DNA of 64,000 bases from CALHVX01 sp051027215 (GTDB taxonomy: Bacteria > Pseudomonadota > Gammaproteobacteria > Pseudomonadales > Azotimanducaceae), in contig JBPCXR010000247.1 of assembly GCA_051027215.1 (NCBI GenBank), positions 1 through 64,000 on the forward strand, given 5' to 3'. The notes below the pieces were generated by a model. It saw only the letters and a program-made list of their open reading frames with translations, searched no databases and had not been told where the DNA came from. Below are positions 35,427-44,772 of this stretch, piece after piece; positions within the stretch are counted from its first letter, which is position 1, and the number at the start of each line of letters is the position of its first letter. A program made the translations under genes and the position numbers.

Positions 35427-38198
35427 CTAGAGTTGATCTAGGTCCGCCAGTTGCTGCTCCAGCGCAGCCAACGAAGACGCAAGGTCTGCGGCTCGTCCAC
35501 GTTCTTTCTCCACCACTTCCGCTGGCGCTTTGTCGATGAACTTGGCGTTGCTGAGTTTGCCGTTGACGCGTTTCACTTCGCCTTGTTGTCGGGCGATCTC
35601 TTTACTCAGACGGGCGCGCTCAGCGTTCACGTCGATCAATCCTTTTAGCGGCACCATGACCCGCAGTTCATCGATCAGCGCTAAGGCGCTGGGCGGCGCT
35701 AGAGCTCCAGGTTCGAGCCAGTCGATGGCCTCGACTTTGGCCAAACGCCGCAGAATGGTCCCGGTTTTTTCAGCATTGAGCCGGTCCTGGGTATTGCCGT
35801 CTTGAAGCAGTATCGAGATGGTTTGCCCTGGCTTGATGTTCGCTTCCCCGCGAATGTTGCGAATGCCATCCACCACTTGTTTCAGCCAATCGATGGCCGC
35901 AGTAGCTTCGCCATCGGCCGCAAAATCTGCGGTGAGGGGAAACGTCTGCAACATTAGCGTGGCGCCGCTCTGGCCAAGTCGGGGCGCGACCTCGCGCCAT
36001 AGGCTTTCGGTGATGAATGGAACGATCGGGTGAGCGATCCGCAGCAGCACTTCCAGCGCGGTAAGCAGCGTGTGGCGGGTGCCTCGTTGGGCATCGGCGC
36101 TGGCATGCTCATCCCAGAGCATGGGTTTGGCGATTTCCAGGTACCAATCACAGTACTGGTGCCAAGCGAAATCGTAGACGGCGGCAGCATAGAGATCGAA
36201 GCGGTAGGTATCGACGGCTCGCTCGGTGCGTTCAACTAATTCCCGGAGTTGGGCGAGGATCCAGCGATCAGCCAAGGACAACGTTTTCGGCCCGTCAAGA
36301 TCCAATGCCTCGGTGTTGCTGAGCACGAACCTGGAGGCGTTCCAAAGCTTGTTGCAGAAGTTTCGATAGCCGCCAACGCGCTGAGTGTCGAAACGTACAT
36401 CGCGCCCGGGTGAAGCTAAGGCGGCGAAGGTAAAGCGCAACGCGTCTGTCCCATAGGCATCAATGCCGTCAGGAAACTCCTTGCGGGTGTTCTTCTCGAT
36501 GCGCGGCGCCAGCTGTGGCTGGGTCAGGTTGCTGGTGCGTTTGGCCACCAGATCATCTGCTGAGATGCCATCCATGAAGTCCATGGGATCAAGGCCATTG
36601 CCCTTGGTTTTGGACATTTTGTTGCCATCGGCATCGCGAACCAGGCCGTGGATGTATACCTTGCGAAACGGCACTTCGCCGATGAATTTGAGCGACAGCA
36701 TGATCATGCGCGCTACCCAAAAGAAAATGATGTCGTGGCCAGTAACTAGAACATCGGTTGGATGGTAGAGCTCTAGGTCTTCATCCTGCTCGGGCCAGCC
36801 CATGGTGGCAAAAGACCATAACGCCGAAGAGAACCAGGTTTCCAACACATCATCGTCTTGCCGCAGCTTGGTGCTGGCGGGTAGATTGTGCGCGCTGCGC
36901 ACTGCGGCTTCACTGGCACCCACGTAGATATTATCCGCCTCGTCGTAGTAAGCGGGAATTCTATGGCCCCACCACTGCTGGCGAGAGATGCACCAGTCTT
37001 GGACGTTGCGCATCCAAGCGAAGTAGGTGTTCTCGTACTGCTTCGGGACGAACTCGATGTCGCCGTCCTCAACGGCTTTGATGGCCGGTGCAGCTAGCGG
37101 CTCGATCTTGACGAACCACTGATCTGTCAGCCATGGCTCGACCACGCTTCCGGAGCGATCGCCCCGCGGTACCATGAGCTTATGGTCATCGACCCCGTCC
37201 AGCAGACCGAGTGCGTCGAGATCAGCAACGATGCGTTTGCGCGCGGCGTAGCGCTCCAGTCCTCGGTAAGCGGCAGGCGCGTCGTCATTGATGCTGGCAT
37301 CAGCGTTGAAGACGTTGATCAATGGGAGGTTGTGCCGGGCGCCGATCTCGTTGTCGTTGAAATCGTGCGCCGGTGTGATCTTCACACAGCCGGTGCCAAA
37401 TTCCGGATCGACATAACTGTCGGCGATAATCGGAATGGGGCGATCAGCCAGGGGCAGCTGCACCTGTTTACCAACGAGGTGTTGATAGCGCAGATCATCA
37501 GGATGCACTGCTACCGCGCTGTCGCCGAGCATGGTTTCTGGGCGGGTTGTGGCCACGACGACGTAGTCGCGACCTTCGTGGTCTGTCGCATCGATGAGCG
37601 GGTAGCGAAAGTGCCACAGGTGGCCTTGCTCCTCGCTGTTCTCGACTTCTAGGTCAGAGATGGCAGTGCCGAGCTCCGGGTCCCAGTTGACCAAGCGTTT
37701 ACCGCGGTAGATTAGGCCGTCTTGATGCAGGCGAATGAATACTTCGACAACAGCCTTAGAGAAACCCTCGTCCATAGTGAAGCGTTCGCGACTCCAGTCC
37801 AGAGAGGACCCCATCCGCCTCAGCGCTTTTGAAATATTGCCACCGGACTCTTGCTTCCACTGCCAGACCTCGTCAATGAACTTCTCGCGACCGAGCTCGT
37901 GCCGATTGATACCTTGTTGCTGTAGCTTGCGCTCGACCAGCATCTGCGTGGCGATACCGGCGTGGTCGGTGCCCATTTGCCAAAGCGTCCGGTGACCCTG
38001 CATGCGACGGATGCGGATCAAGGTGTCCATCAGCGTATGCTGAAACGCATGCCCCATGTGCAGGCTGCCGGTAACGTTCGGTGGCGGGATTACGATGCAA
38101 AATGGTGTGCCGTTGCCGGTAGGAGCGAAGTAGCCCGCGCTTTCCCATTCGCGATACAAATCTGCCTCGATCTGGTGCGGATCGAAATTCGCTTGCAT
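35427..38198 (-). CDS. valS: Valyl-tRNA synthetase
   Basis: Class I synthetase of 923 residues charging tRNA-Val and editing threonine. The HIGH-type motif is PPNVTGSLHMGHAFQ and the KMSKS motif GNKMSKTKGNG. The editing (CP1) domain includes TTRPETMLGDSAVAVHP. A C-terminal coiled coil (ERARLSKEIARQQGEVKRV to AALEQQLADL) matches bacterial ValRS. The start at 38198 (MQANFDPHQIE) fits the family; an in-frame start 102 bases upstream overlaps the preceding gene and is not supported. Confidence 0.97.
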   Translation of the reverse strand: MQANFDPHQIEADLYREWESAGYFAPTGNGTPFCIVIPPPNVTGSLHMGHAFQHTLMDTLIRIRRMQGHRTLWQMGTDHAGIATQMLVERKLQQQGINRHELGREKFIDEVWQWKQESGGNISKALRRMGSSLDWSRERFTMDEGFSKAVVEVFIRLHQDGLIYRGKRLVNWDPELGTAISDLEVENSEEQGHLWHFRYPLIDATDHEGRDYVVVATTRPETMLGDSAVAVHPDDLRYQHLVGKQVQLPLADRPIPIIADSYVDPEFGTGCVKITPAHDFNDNEIGARHNLPLINVFNADASINDDAPAAYRGLERYAARKRIVADLDALGLLDGVDDHKLMVPRGDRSGSVVEPWLTDQWFVKIEPLAAPAIKAVEDGDIEFVPKQYENTYFAWMRNVQDWCISRQQWWGHRIPAYYDEADNIYVGASEAAVRSAHNLPASTKLRQDDDVLETWFSSALWSFATMGWPEQDEDLELYHPTDVLVTGHDIIFFWVARMIMLSLKFIGEVPFRKVYIHGLVRDADGNKMSKTKGNGLDPMDFMDGISADDLVAKRTSNLTQPQLAPRIEKNTRKEFPDGIDAYGTDALRFTFAALASPGRDVRFDTQRVGGYRNFCNKLWNASRFVLSNTEALDLDGPKTLSLADRWILAQLRELVERTERAVDTYRFDLYAAAVYDFAWHQYCDWYLEIAKPMLWDEHASADAQRGTRHTLLTALEVLLRIAHPIVPFITESLWREVAPRLGQSGATLMLQTFPLTADFAADGEATAAIDWLKQVVDGIRNIRGEANIKPGQTISILLQDGNTQDRLNAEKTGTILRRLAKVEAIDWLEPGALAPPSALALIDELRVMVPLKGLIDVNAERARLSKEIARQQGEVKRVNGKLSNAKFIDKAPAEVVEKERGRAADLASSLAALEQQLADLDQL

Positions 38199-38205
38199 GG
38201 TTCGG

Positions 38206-38724
38206 CTAATCCTTCGGCGGGCCGTCGGGGGACTTGGCGGCATTCTGGCCTTCGCCAAGCGCCTGTTTGACGCGGGCTTTGATTTCGTCGGACATGGCAT
38301 CCAGAACCTGTGCTCGAAGGTCGTCGATGTGTTCGGTCAACATTTGCTGCAACCACTGGTAGATGGTGCCATCGATGCGTACGCGCAGAGCTTCATTCAA
38401 CTCGTCGGTGTCCTCGGGCGACCAACGCTCAGCCTGGTCATCGATGGTATGGCGGGCATCTTCCAACAGGCCATCGGCTTTGTCCTTCCAGCCGTCGCCG
38501 AGCAGAGAGTCGAATACGTCGTCAGTAAGGATGCCAGGCATGGCATCGCTGTCGCCGCCAGCATCGTGCAGATCAACCACGTCGTCGAGCATGGGAACTT
38601 CTGCTTCTGCGTCCGCACCAGCTGGCTGAACCCCTTGCGCGGCGTCTTCGTCATCTAACAGCGTGCGGATGGACTCGAGATCATCCAGCAGCTCTTCTGA
38701 TTCCTTTTCCGGGGGCTCTGCCAT
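38206..38724 (-). CDS. Conserved acidic protein of unknown function between holC and valS
   Basis: A 172-residue hydrophilic protein with an Asp/Glu-rich first half (ESEELLDDLESIRTLLDDE, PMLDDVVDLHDAGGD). The second half is helical (YQWLQQMLTEHIDDLRAQVL) and ends in a Lys/Pro-rich tail. It has no signal peptide or enzyme motif. The start at 38724 is one base after the holC stop; a longer reading frame to 38856 only overlaps holC. Pseudomonas has a hypothetical gene at the same place, so the arrangement is conserved. Its role is unknown; position suggests a link to chi or ValRS expression. Confidence 0.8.
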   Translation of the reverse strand: MAEPPEKESEELLDDLESIRTLLDDEDAAQGVQPAGADAEAEVPMLDDVVDLHDAGGDSDAMPGILTDDVFDSLLGDGWKDKADGLLEDARHTIDDQAERWSPEDTDELNEALRVRIDGTIYQWLQQMLTEHIDDLRAQVLDAMSDEIKARVKQALGEGQNAAKSPDGPPKD

Positions 38725-38725
38725 A

Positions 38726-39157
38726 TCAGGCTTCCCAATCGTCCAGATCGTGGTGATGCAAAGGGTAACCCCGGTCGCGGTAGTGCTTGTAGCGATCACG
38801 TCCGCTTTTTTTGGTGCTATCGACGATGATTTCGGCAACCCGATCAAATCGGGCAAAGAAATCCGGGATTTGGGTATCTAGGTTGATTAGAAAGGCATCC
38901 GTGCGGGCCGGCGCATCGTGGCCGATGGTGATCGGTGCGCTTGAGGCAGCCTCTGTGCTCAGTGTCTCATGAGGTACGAAGCGCTGTTCTGGATATTCCC
39001 ACAGCAGCTCATCAAAGGCGGCACTGTCTGCGGCGCTGCCCGTGTGCACGTGCACTGGCTTGCCGCTGCCGAGCGCCTTCAAGGCTAGGCGACATGCAAA
39101 TCGGTGCATGGCGCTTATGTCTTGGTCTTTGAGCACATAAAAGTCGACGCGGGTCAT
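38726..39157 (-). CDS. holC: DNA polymerase III chi subunit
   Basis: A 143-residue replisome subunit that binds SSB and, with psi, links the clamp loader to lagging-strand DNA. It has the HolC pattern: VDFYVLKDQD at the start, ACRLALKALGSGKPVHVHTG, DELLWEYPEQRFVPHE and VAEIIVDS near the end. It lies 9 bases behind pepA, in the usual pepA-holC-valS order. A candidate psi gene is at 13 kb. Confidence 0.93.
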   Translation of the reverse strand: MTRVDFYVLKDQDISAMHRFACRLALKALGSGKPVHVHTGSAADSAAFDELLWEYPEQRFVPHETLSTEAASSAPITIGHDAPARTDAFLINLDTQIPDFFARFDRVAEIIVDSTKKSGRDRYKHYRDRGYPLHHHDLDDWEA

Positions 39158-39166
39158 ATTGCCAGT

Positions 39167-40630
39167 CTAACCGTTTGCGCGATCTTTGATGAATGAGAAC
39201 AACAGGTGTACTGGGCGCCCGGTGGCGCCTTTGCTGGCTCCCCCTTTGAACGCGCTGCCGGCGATGTCCAAGTGGGCCCAGGTGAGATCCTTGGTAAAAC
39301 GGGCGAGGAAGCAAGCGGCGGTCACCGATCCGGCCTCTCGACCACCGACGTTCGCCATGTCGGCAAAATTGCTGCTGAGTTGCTTCTGGTAGTCCTCCCA
39401 AAGCGGCAATTGCCATGCGCGATCACCGCTGCGCTCACCAGCGCTTAGCAGTTCTTCGGCAAAGTCTTCATCGTTGGCATAAAGCCCGCTGGCGTGAGAA
39501 CCCAAAGCAACGATCACGGCGCCGGTGAGGGTCGCAACGTCAACGACGGCGCTCGGTTTGAACTTTTTCACATAAGTCAGGGCATCGCACAGCACCAGCC
39601 GGCCTTCGGCGTCTGTGTTGAGAATTTCGACGCTTTGCCCCGACATGCTGGTCACGATGTCGCCGGGTCGTGAAGCCCGGCCGCTGGGCATGTTCTCTGC
39701 CGCAGCGACGATAGTAACGAGATTGATAGGCAGCTTAGCGTCGATCACTGCCTTGGTGGTGCCCAGTACTGAAGCTGCGCCGCACATGTCGAATTTCATT
39801 TCATCCATGGCTGGTGCCGGCTTGATGCTGATGCCGCCGGTATCAAAGGTAATGCCTTTGCCTACCAGCGCCACTGGCGCTTCGCCACGTTTGCCACCGC
39901 TGTACTGGATGATGATCATTTTGCCGGGGGTATCGCTACCTTGGGATACGGACATGAAAGCGCCCATGCCCAACTCGGTCATGCGCTTTTCATCCAACGC
40001 GCTGACTTTGACTTTGTCTGCACGCGCAAGGGCACGGGCCTGCTTTAGCAGATAGCTTGGATTGCAGACGTTCGGCGGCTCGTTGCCCAGATCTCGCGCG
40101 AAATCTAACCCTGCTCGCAGAGCATTGCCTTCGCGCACCGCCCGCTGAGTAACCTTCTCGCCACGTTTGTCGGTAAGCAGGTAGAGGCTGCGTAGCTGCG
40201 GGGACGCTTTGTTGTCTTTGCTCTTATAGCTGTCGTAGCTATAGAGCGCCTGTGACAACGCATACATGCCTGCAGTAGCCCGCCAGTGTAGATCGGTACC
40301 TTCTACCTTAGTGCTGCTGAGGTTCCACAGTGCGCTGCGCACCGGTAGGCTCTTCAGGCTAGCGGCAGCAGCGGCGCAGGCCTGGCGGAATTGCCGGGCG
40401 CTGACTTCCTGGTCTAAGCCGCCTATGACCATTGCTCTAGGTATGCGAACGGTGCCGGTGAAATGCACGATTGCCAGCTTACCCACTGCGTTTTTGAAAT
40501 CAGCGGTTGCGGCGGTGAACACCTCCTCCTGCCCGAACGCCTTTGCCAGCTTACTGGCCGACTGTAGGGAGAGGATTGCAACTTCGGCCTTTTGCTGGGA
40601 AAGGGTGCCGGTCTTTGCGGAATACTTCAT
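39167..40630 (-). CDS. pepA: Leucyl aminopeptidase PepA (M17)
   Basis: Hexameric two-metal aminopeptidase of 487 residues; in E. coli it also binds DNA as an architectural protein. The M17 signature is present (NTDAEGRLVLCDAL), with metal ligands in VGKGITFDTGGISIKP and FDMCGAASVLG. The start at 40630 (MKYSAKTG) aligns with E. coli PepA; the ATG at 40669 would add 13 residues. Neither has a clear ribosome site. It is divergent from lptF, as in E. coli and Pseudomonas. Confidence 0.95.
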   Translation of the reverse strand: MKYSAKTGTLSQQKAEVAILSLQSASKLAKAFGQEEVFTAATADFKNAVGKLAIVHFTGTVRIPRAMVIGGLDQEVSARQFRQACAAAAASLKSLPVRSALWNLSSTKVEGTDLHWRATAGMYALSQALYSYDSYKSKDNKASPQLRSLYLLTDKRGEKVTQRAVREGNALRAGLDFARDLGNEPPNVCNPSYLLKQARALARADKVKVSALDEKRMTELGMGAFMSVSQGSDTPGKMIIIQYSGGKRGEAPVALVGKGITFDTGGISIKPAPAMDEMKFDMCGAASVLGTTKAVIDAKLPINLVTIVAAAENMPSGRASRPGDIVTSMSGQSVEILNTDAEGRLVLCDALTYVKKFKPSAVVDVATLTGAVIVALGSHASGLYANDEDFAEELLSAGERSGDRAWQLPLWEDYQKQLSSNFADMANVGGREAGSVTAACFLARFTKDLTWAHLDIAGSAFKGGASKGATGRPVHLLFSFIKDRANG

Positions 40631-40708
40631 AATCAGCGATTCATTGTCGATAGCAGTGGTGAGCGGCATTCTAGTGGAATTCTGGGATCAAGTGTCCTTT
40701 CCAAAGCG

Positions 40709-41782
40709 ATGAGTGTTGCTAGCCGTTACCTGAATCGAGAGCTGCTTAGCGTGTTCGGAATCGTCCTGCTGGTGCTGCTGTTGGTGGCAGTCGGCGGGCG
40801 ATTTATCGGTTACCTGCAGGACGCTGCAGTGGGTCGCTACAATGCCTCCAGCTTATTCACCTTGTTGGGCTTGAGATTGCCCGAGATCGCGACCCTATTG
40901 CTGCCGTTCGCGTTGTTTCTCGCGGTACTCCTGACTTTGGGACGTTTCTATGCCGAGCAGGAAATGGCCGTGCTGTTGGGCGGGGGGGCAGGCCCTATCC
41001 GACTGCTACTGTGGCTATCACCGGTGATTTTATTGATCGCGCTGTTGGTGGGTTGGCTATCGCTCTATGTTACCCCTAGCAGCAACGCGCAATTGGCCGA
41101 ACAGCTGGTGGCGGAGCGCCAGGATCGCGACTTTGCCAATCTCGCACCCGGCGTGTTCCATGTCTACGCACGCGGTGACCGGGTGTCTTATGCGGACGCG
41201 GTGAGCGACGATGACGAGCACCTACTAGAAGTCTTCCTAGGGGAACGGCAGGGTGGGTTGGCCTCAGTAACGGTGAGAGCCGAACGCGGTTCACAGTTTG
41301 TTGATGACAAGACTGGCAGCCGCTTCCTGCTATTAGAACAAGGCGCACGCTTCGAGGGGCAGATCGGCCAACGAGATTATCGTGTGGTTGCCTTCGAACG
41401 CATGGGGCAGCGTATTGAGGTTGACGTTGCCTCAGCCACACGGCAGGAGTTGACTGCGCTACCCAGCGCTACCTTGCAGACACTGCGTACCCCTGAAGCA
41501 CTTGCAGAGCTCGGTTGGCGACAATCATTACCCCTGTTGACGTTGCTGACTGCCACCCTGGCTCTTGGCCTGGCGCGGGTGAAGCCGCGACAAGGCCGAT
41601 TTGCGCGCATGCTGCCCGGGCTCGGGGTGTTTCTACTGTACTATCTTGGCCTTACGCTGGTGCAAAACCAGATGCTCGAAGGTGGCTGGCCCAGTGCGCT
41701 CGGCTATTGGCCGGTACATGGATTGTTTGCGCTGCTTGCATTCTATTGGCTAACTCGGGTCGGTCACCCTCAGCGCACATGA
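40709..41782 (+). CDS. lptF: LPS export ABC transporter permease LptF
   Basis: Inner-membrane permease (357 residues) that with LptG and LptB2 extracts lipopolysaccharide and passes it to LptC. Six transmembrane helices are arranged three and three around a periplasmic beta-jellyroll (about 130-250). Conserved N-terminus SRYLNRELLSVFGIVL and the LPEIATLLLPFALFLAVLLT stretch. The ATG at 40709 is chosen over an upstream in-frame start inside the divergent pepA leader. It overlaps lptG by the four bases ATGA. Confidence 0.94.
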   Translation: MSVASRYLNRELLSVFGIVLLVLLLVAVGGRFIGYLQDAAVGRYNASSLFTLLGLRLPEIATLLLPFALFLAVLLTLGRFYAEQEMAVLLGGGAGPIRLLLWLSPVILLIALLVGWLSLYVTPSSNAQLAEQLVAERQDRDFANLAPGVFHVYARGDRVSYADAVSDDDEHLLEVFLGERQGGLASVTVRAERGSQFVDDKTGSRFLLLEQGARFEGQIGQRDYRVVAFERMGQRIEVDVASATRQELTALPSATLQTLRTPEALAELGWRQSLPLLTLLTATLALGLARVKPRQGRFARMLPGLGVFLLYYLGLTLVQNQMLEGGWPSALGYWPVHGLFALLAFYWLTRVGHPQRT

Positions 41783-42867
41783 TGGGAAGCGCTGCTTTCG
41801 GTCGCGCTGATCGGCACATTGCCGGCGCCGTGCTCGGCGCAACCGCGGTGGTGTTGTTGGCGATGGCTCTGTTAATGACGCTGTTTGCGCTGTTAGACGA
41901 GTTACAGGAAAGCGCAGACGGCTATGGTTTTGTTGAAGCGCTGTGGTACTGCGGCTTGACCCTGCCACGGCGGATCTACGAAGTGTTGCCGTATGCCGTG
42001 TTTCTCGGTGCCTTGATTGGACTGGGTAGCCTCGCCAATCACCGCGAGCTGGTCGCTCTACGAGCCGCCGGCATGTCGCCATGGCGCATTTTTCGCGGTG
42101 TGGCTCTAGGTACCTTGCTGTTTATGGGAGCAGGCTTATGGCTTGGAGAAGTCACGGCTCCCAGTGGCGAAGCGCGGGCTGAAGTCTATAAGCAACAGAT
42201 CGAGCAATCGTCCGTCAGCCTTTCCTTTACCGGTGGCTACTGGTACCGAGAAGGTCCGTTGTATATGAACGTCGAGGGCCTGAGCCCGAGCGGTGAGCTT
42301 TTGGGAGTGCGGCAATACCACTACGACGGCACTAACAAGTTGCAGGTTGCCCGTTATGCCGAGCGAGCCATTTACGATGCCCAAGCGCGCGGCTGGCGCC
42401 TGTTTGAGGTGCAGGAGACTCGCTTCGGTAGCGAAAAGGTGGCAACTCATCTGGCTGACGAATGGATCTGGCATGGACAGGCCACGCCCAGGTTGCTCAG
42501 TGCCAGCGTGTTGCTGGAACCGCGCAAGCTGTCGATCAGCGACTTGCGTTATCAAGTGGCTTATATGGAGCGGGAAGGATTAGGATCTGGGCGTTACCAG
42601 GTGTCCTTCTGGAGTAAGGTCATGCAACCACTGGCAGTGCTTGGCCTGGCGCTGCTGTCCCTGGCGTTCGTGCTCGGACCACTACGGGAAGTGAGTATTG
42701 GCGTGCGCTTGTCGGTGGGGGTGCTGGCAGGATTGGCGTTTAAGTATCTGCAGGATCTGTTTGCGCCGATGAGCCTGGTGTATGACTTGCCATCTTGGCT
42801 GGCTGTGCTGATTCCGATTGTCGTGTGTTGGGTTGTCAGCGCGGTGGCGATTAGGGCGGCTGCCTAG
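41779..42867 (+). CDS. lptG: LPS export ABC transporter permease LptG
   Basis: Partner permease of LptF (362 residues). It has the same topology of six helices with a periplasmic jellyroll, and the conserved region YEVLPYAVFLGALIGLGSLA followed by ELVALRAAGMSPWRI. The start ATG at 41779 (or 41782, in the run ATGATG) overlaps the lptF stop. An in-frame extension back to 41515 lies wholly inside lptF and is not real. It converges with the RDD gene, overlapping by 4 bases. Confidence 0.94.
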   Translation: MMGSAAFGRADRHIAGAVLGATAVVLLAMALLMTLFALLDELQESADGYGFVEALWYCGLTLPRRIYEVLPYAVFLGALIGLGSLANHRELVALRAAGMSPWRIFRGVALGTLLFMGAGLWLGEVTAPSGEARAEVYKQQIEQSSVSLSFTGGYWYREGPLYMNVEGLSPSGELLGVRQYHYDGTNKLQVARYAERAIYDAQARGWRLFEVQETRFGSEKVATHLADEWIWHGQATPRLLSASVLLEPRKLSISDLRYQVAYMEREGLGSGRYQVSFWSKVMQPLAVLGLALLSLAFVLGPLREVSIGVRLSVGVLAGLAFKYLQDLFAPMSLVYDLPSWLAVLIPIVVCWVVSAVAIRAAA

Positions 42868-43307
42868 TTTTCAGTCGAGTGCCCCTTGTATTCAGGATCG
42901 TGGTAGATGCGCGTAGAGGAAAACAAGTCAGCCCAGGTGCGCTGTTCGACATCGATCCAGCGCCATAGGTAACCCAGTCCGAAGCAGGCTATGCCCAGAC
43001 CAGCGCCGATGAACCGATACGTCGCTTGATTGAGCGTGACACGAGGTCCTGCGCAATCTATACACAGCCGCCAGGACAACATACCCAACGTGCGTCGACG
43101 GCGAATCCAAGAGAACGCAAAGTAGCCGTAGAGCTCGAGAAACAACAGCGTTTGCACCAGTGCGCCAAAGACCGCATCGCCGCTGTTGGCGATGACTAGT
43201 AGCAGCAGGGTAACCATCCAAATGCCCAGCACTGGCAGACAGTCGTAGATCATGGCCGCCAGCAAGCGGCCAAATGGCGCTGGGCGAGCGCTATCGCTGA
43301 GGATCAT
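42864..43307 (-). CDS. RDD-family membrane protein
   Basis: Small integral membrane protein of 147 residues with three or four hydrophobic helices and the RDD-type features: PFGRLLAAMIYDCLPVLGIW near the start, RRRTLGMLSWRLCI in the middle and WADLFSSTRIYHD at the end. Some RDD proteins act as Na+/H+ antiporters; most are uncharacterised. It lies 7 bases after the thiolase-like gene on the same strand. Confidence 0.85.
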   Translation of the reverse strand: MILSDSARPAPFGRLLAAMIYDCLPVLGIWMVTLLLLVIANSGDAVFGALVQTLLFLELYGYFAFSWIRRRRTLGMLSWRLCIDCAGPRVTLNQATYRFIGAGLGIACFGLGYLWRWIDVEQRTWADLFSSTRIYHDPEYKGHSTEN

Positions 43308-43314
43308 GGTGCGC

Positions 43315-44772
43315 TCAAAATCGCGCTTTGTGATCTTTGATCCTAACCTCGCGACCGCAAAACTCTGACTCGGTCATAGCAATCAGCGTGTCTCGGTCTT
43401 CTGTGGTGGCCCAGGCGCGAGCCCCGTCCGGCAGGCGACAGGCGACGATGGCTTGATTGACGTCTGTTGGACCGTACATCACCGCATAGCTTTCTACGCT
43501 CGCAGGGCCTGAGTAGCTCATGTCCAGTTTTCGCTTAGGCAGTAGGTCGACCTGAGCCTGCAAGTCTTGGTGTTGAAATGGTTGGGCTGGCGGCTCGGTG
43601 CTGTATACCCCAAACGCGTGCTTCGTCAGGAAGCCGCCGTTCGCAGTCACTAAGCCTTTGCTACCCGGTTGCGCACGTAGCAGGTCAGCGCTGCGGGCAA
43701 TGGCATGCATGACATAGTTGTTCAATGGCCCACCGGCAAAAGTCAGGCCGCCGGTGACGGTCAGCGGTTTGTTCTGATCGAGGCCCAGCGCTCTCGCCGC
43801 AACCTGCACTGCTACAGGAAAACAGCTATACACGTCCACCATGTCTAGATCTGCGGGACCCAGGTTAGCAAGCTCCAGCGCACGGTTTCCTGCTAAGCGG
43901 ATGGCGGGGGAGTCGTACAACGTGTCTCGCTCGGACACGTACAGATGATCGTGGGCATCGGTTCCGACGTATGGATAGACCCACTTATCTTGAGGAACGC
44001 CGAGCGCGCGCGCTTTGCTTGTGCTACACAAGATTAGCGCAGCGCCTTGATCTACGTTGCTGTTGGAGTTCATGAACTTGGGGTAGGGGTAAGAGATTGG
44101 TCGGTTTTTCGCGCTGGGAGTGCGAATCTGCTCTGCCGTTAAAGCCTCGCGAATCCAGGCGTGAGGGTTGTTTGCGGCAACTGCGGAGAACCCGGCCCAG
44201 AGCTGCGAAACTCGTGCCAGGTGTTCCTCGACGCCTTCTCCAAGATGGTGCCGCAAGGCGATTTCGAAAAGTGGGTACACCTGAATGGGATCGTTGATAC
44301 CTGCGGCCTTTTCGGCATCGCTGCGCATGGGTTGGATCTTGCCGATCATCCGATCCGGCGTGCCCGGTAGGGTTTGCCAATCGAGATCGATGCCCGCGCG
44401 TCGCGCTTTCGCCTGACTGTTGCCACATTCGGCCCCAGTCAAAACAATCACAGAATGCTTGCCTGCCTGGATGTCGAGGCAGGATTGGTTAACGGTGGAT
44501 TGAACGTAGTTGCCGCCAAAGGGGGTCAATGCCGATTCGGCGTGACCAACACCGATGGCTTCGGCCACCGCAGCCGCCGGGTTCTTGTATGGCCAGACCC
44601 CTCGAACAACACGCACCGAGGTTGCGGCGTCGAGCACTTTGGTTGCCCCGGTATCCGCGGCGGCAGCATTAACCGCATCGAGCATCAGCTCGAATGGCTC
44701 TTTGCCAGTGCCTGCCTCATCGATGCGTTGCTCGATTTGAGCGACGCCAATCAGTACTGGGACCTCGCTCAT
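43315..44772 (-). CDS. Thiolase-like acetyl-CoA acetyltransferase
   Basis: Protein of 485 residues with an N-terminal thiolase fold (VPVLIGVAQIEQRIDE) and a candidate nucleophile Cys in TVNQSCLDIQAG. A C-terminal thiolase half (TANGGFLTKHAFGVYS) and a final beta-rich domain follow. The usual GHPxG motif is replaced by TKHAFG, so it belongs to the divergent SCP-x-like branch and its exact reaction is unsure. The start at 44772 overlaps the end of the FadJ-like gene by four bases, so the two are coupled and probably form a beta-oxidation unit. Confidence 0.82.
   Translation of the reverse strand: MSEVPVLIGVAQIEQRIDEAGTGKEPFELMLDAVNAAAADTGATKVLDAATSVRVVRGVWPYKNPAAAVAEAIGVGHAESALTPFGGNYVQSTVNQSCLDIQAGKHSVIVLTGAECGNSQAKARRAGIDLDWQTLPGTPDRMIGKIQPMRSDAEKAAGINDPIQVYPLFEIALRHHLGEGVEEHLARVSQLWAGFSAVAANNPHAWIREALTAEQIRTPSAKNRPISYPYPKFMNSNSNVDQGAALILCSTSKARALGVPQDKWVYPYVGTDAHDHLYVSERDTLYDSPAIRLAGNRALELANLGPADLDMVDVYSCFPVAVQVAARALGLDQNKPLTVTGGLTFAGGPLNNYVMHAIARSADLLRAQPGSKGLVTANGGFLTKHAFGVYSTEPPAQPFQHQDLQAQVDLLPKRKLDMSYSGPASVESYAVMYGPTDVNQAIVACRLPDGARAWATTEDRDTLIAMTESEFCGREVRIKDHKARF

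Noticed and set aside
41515..41778. Upstream in-frame extension of lptG
   Set aside because: It lies completely inside lptF in another frame and lacks LptG features.
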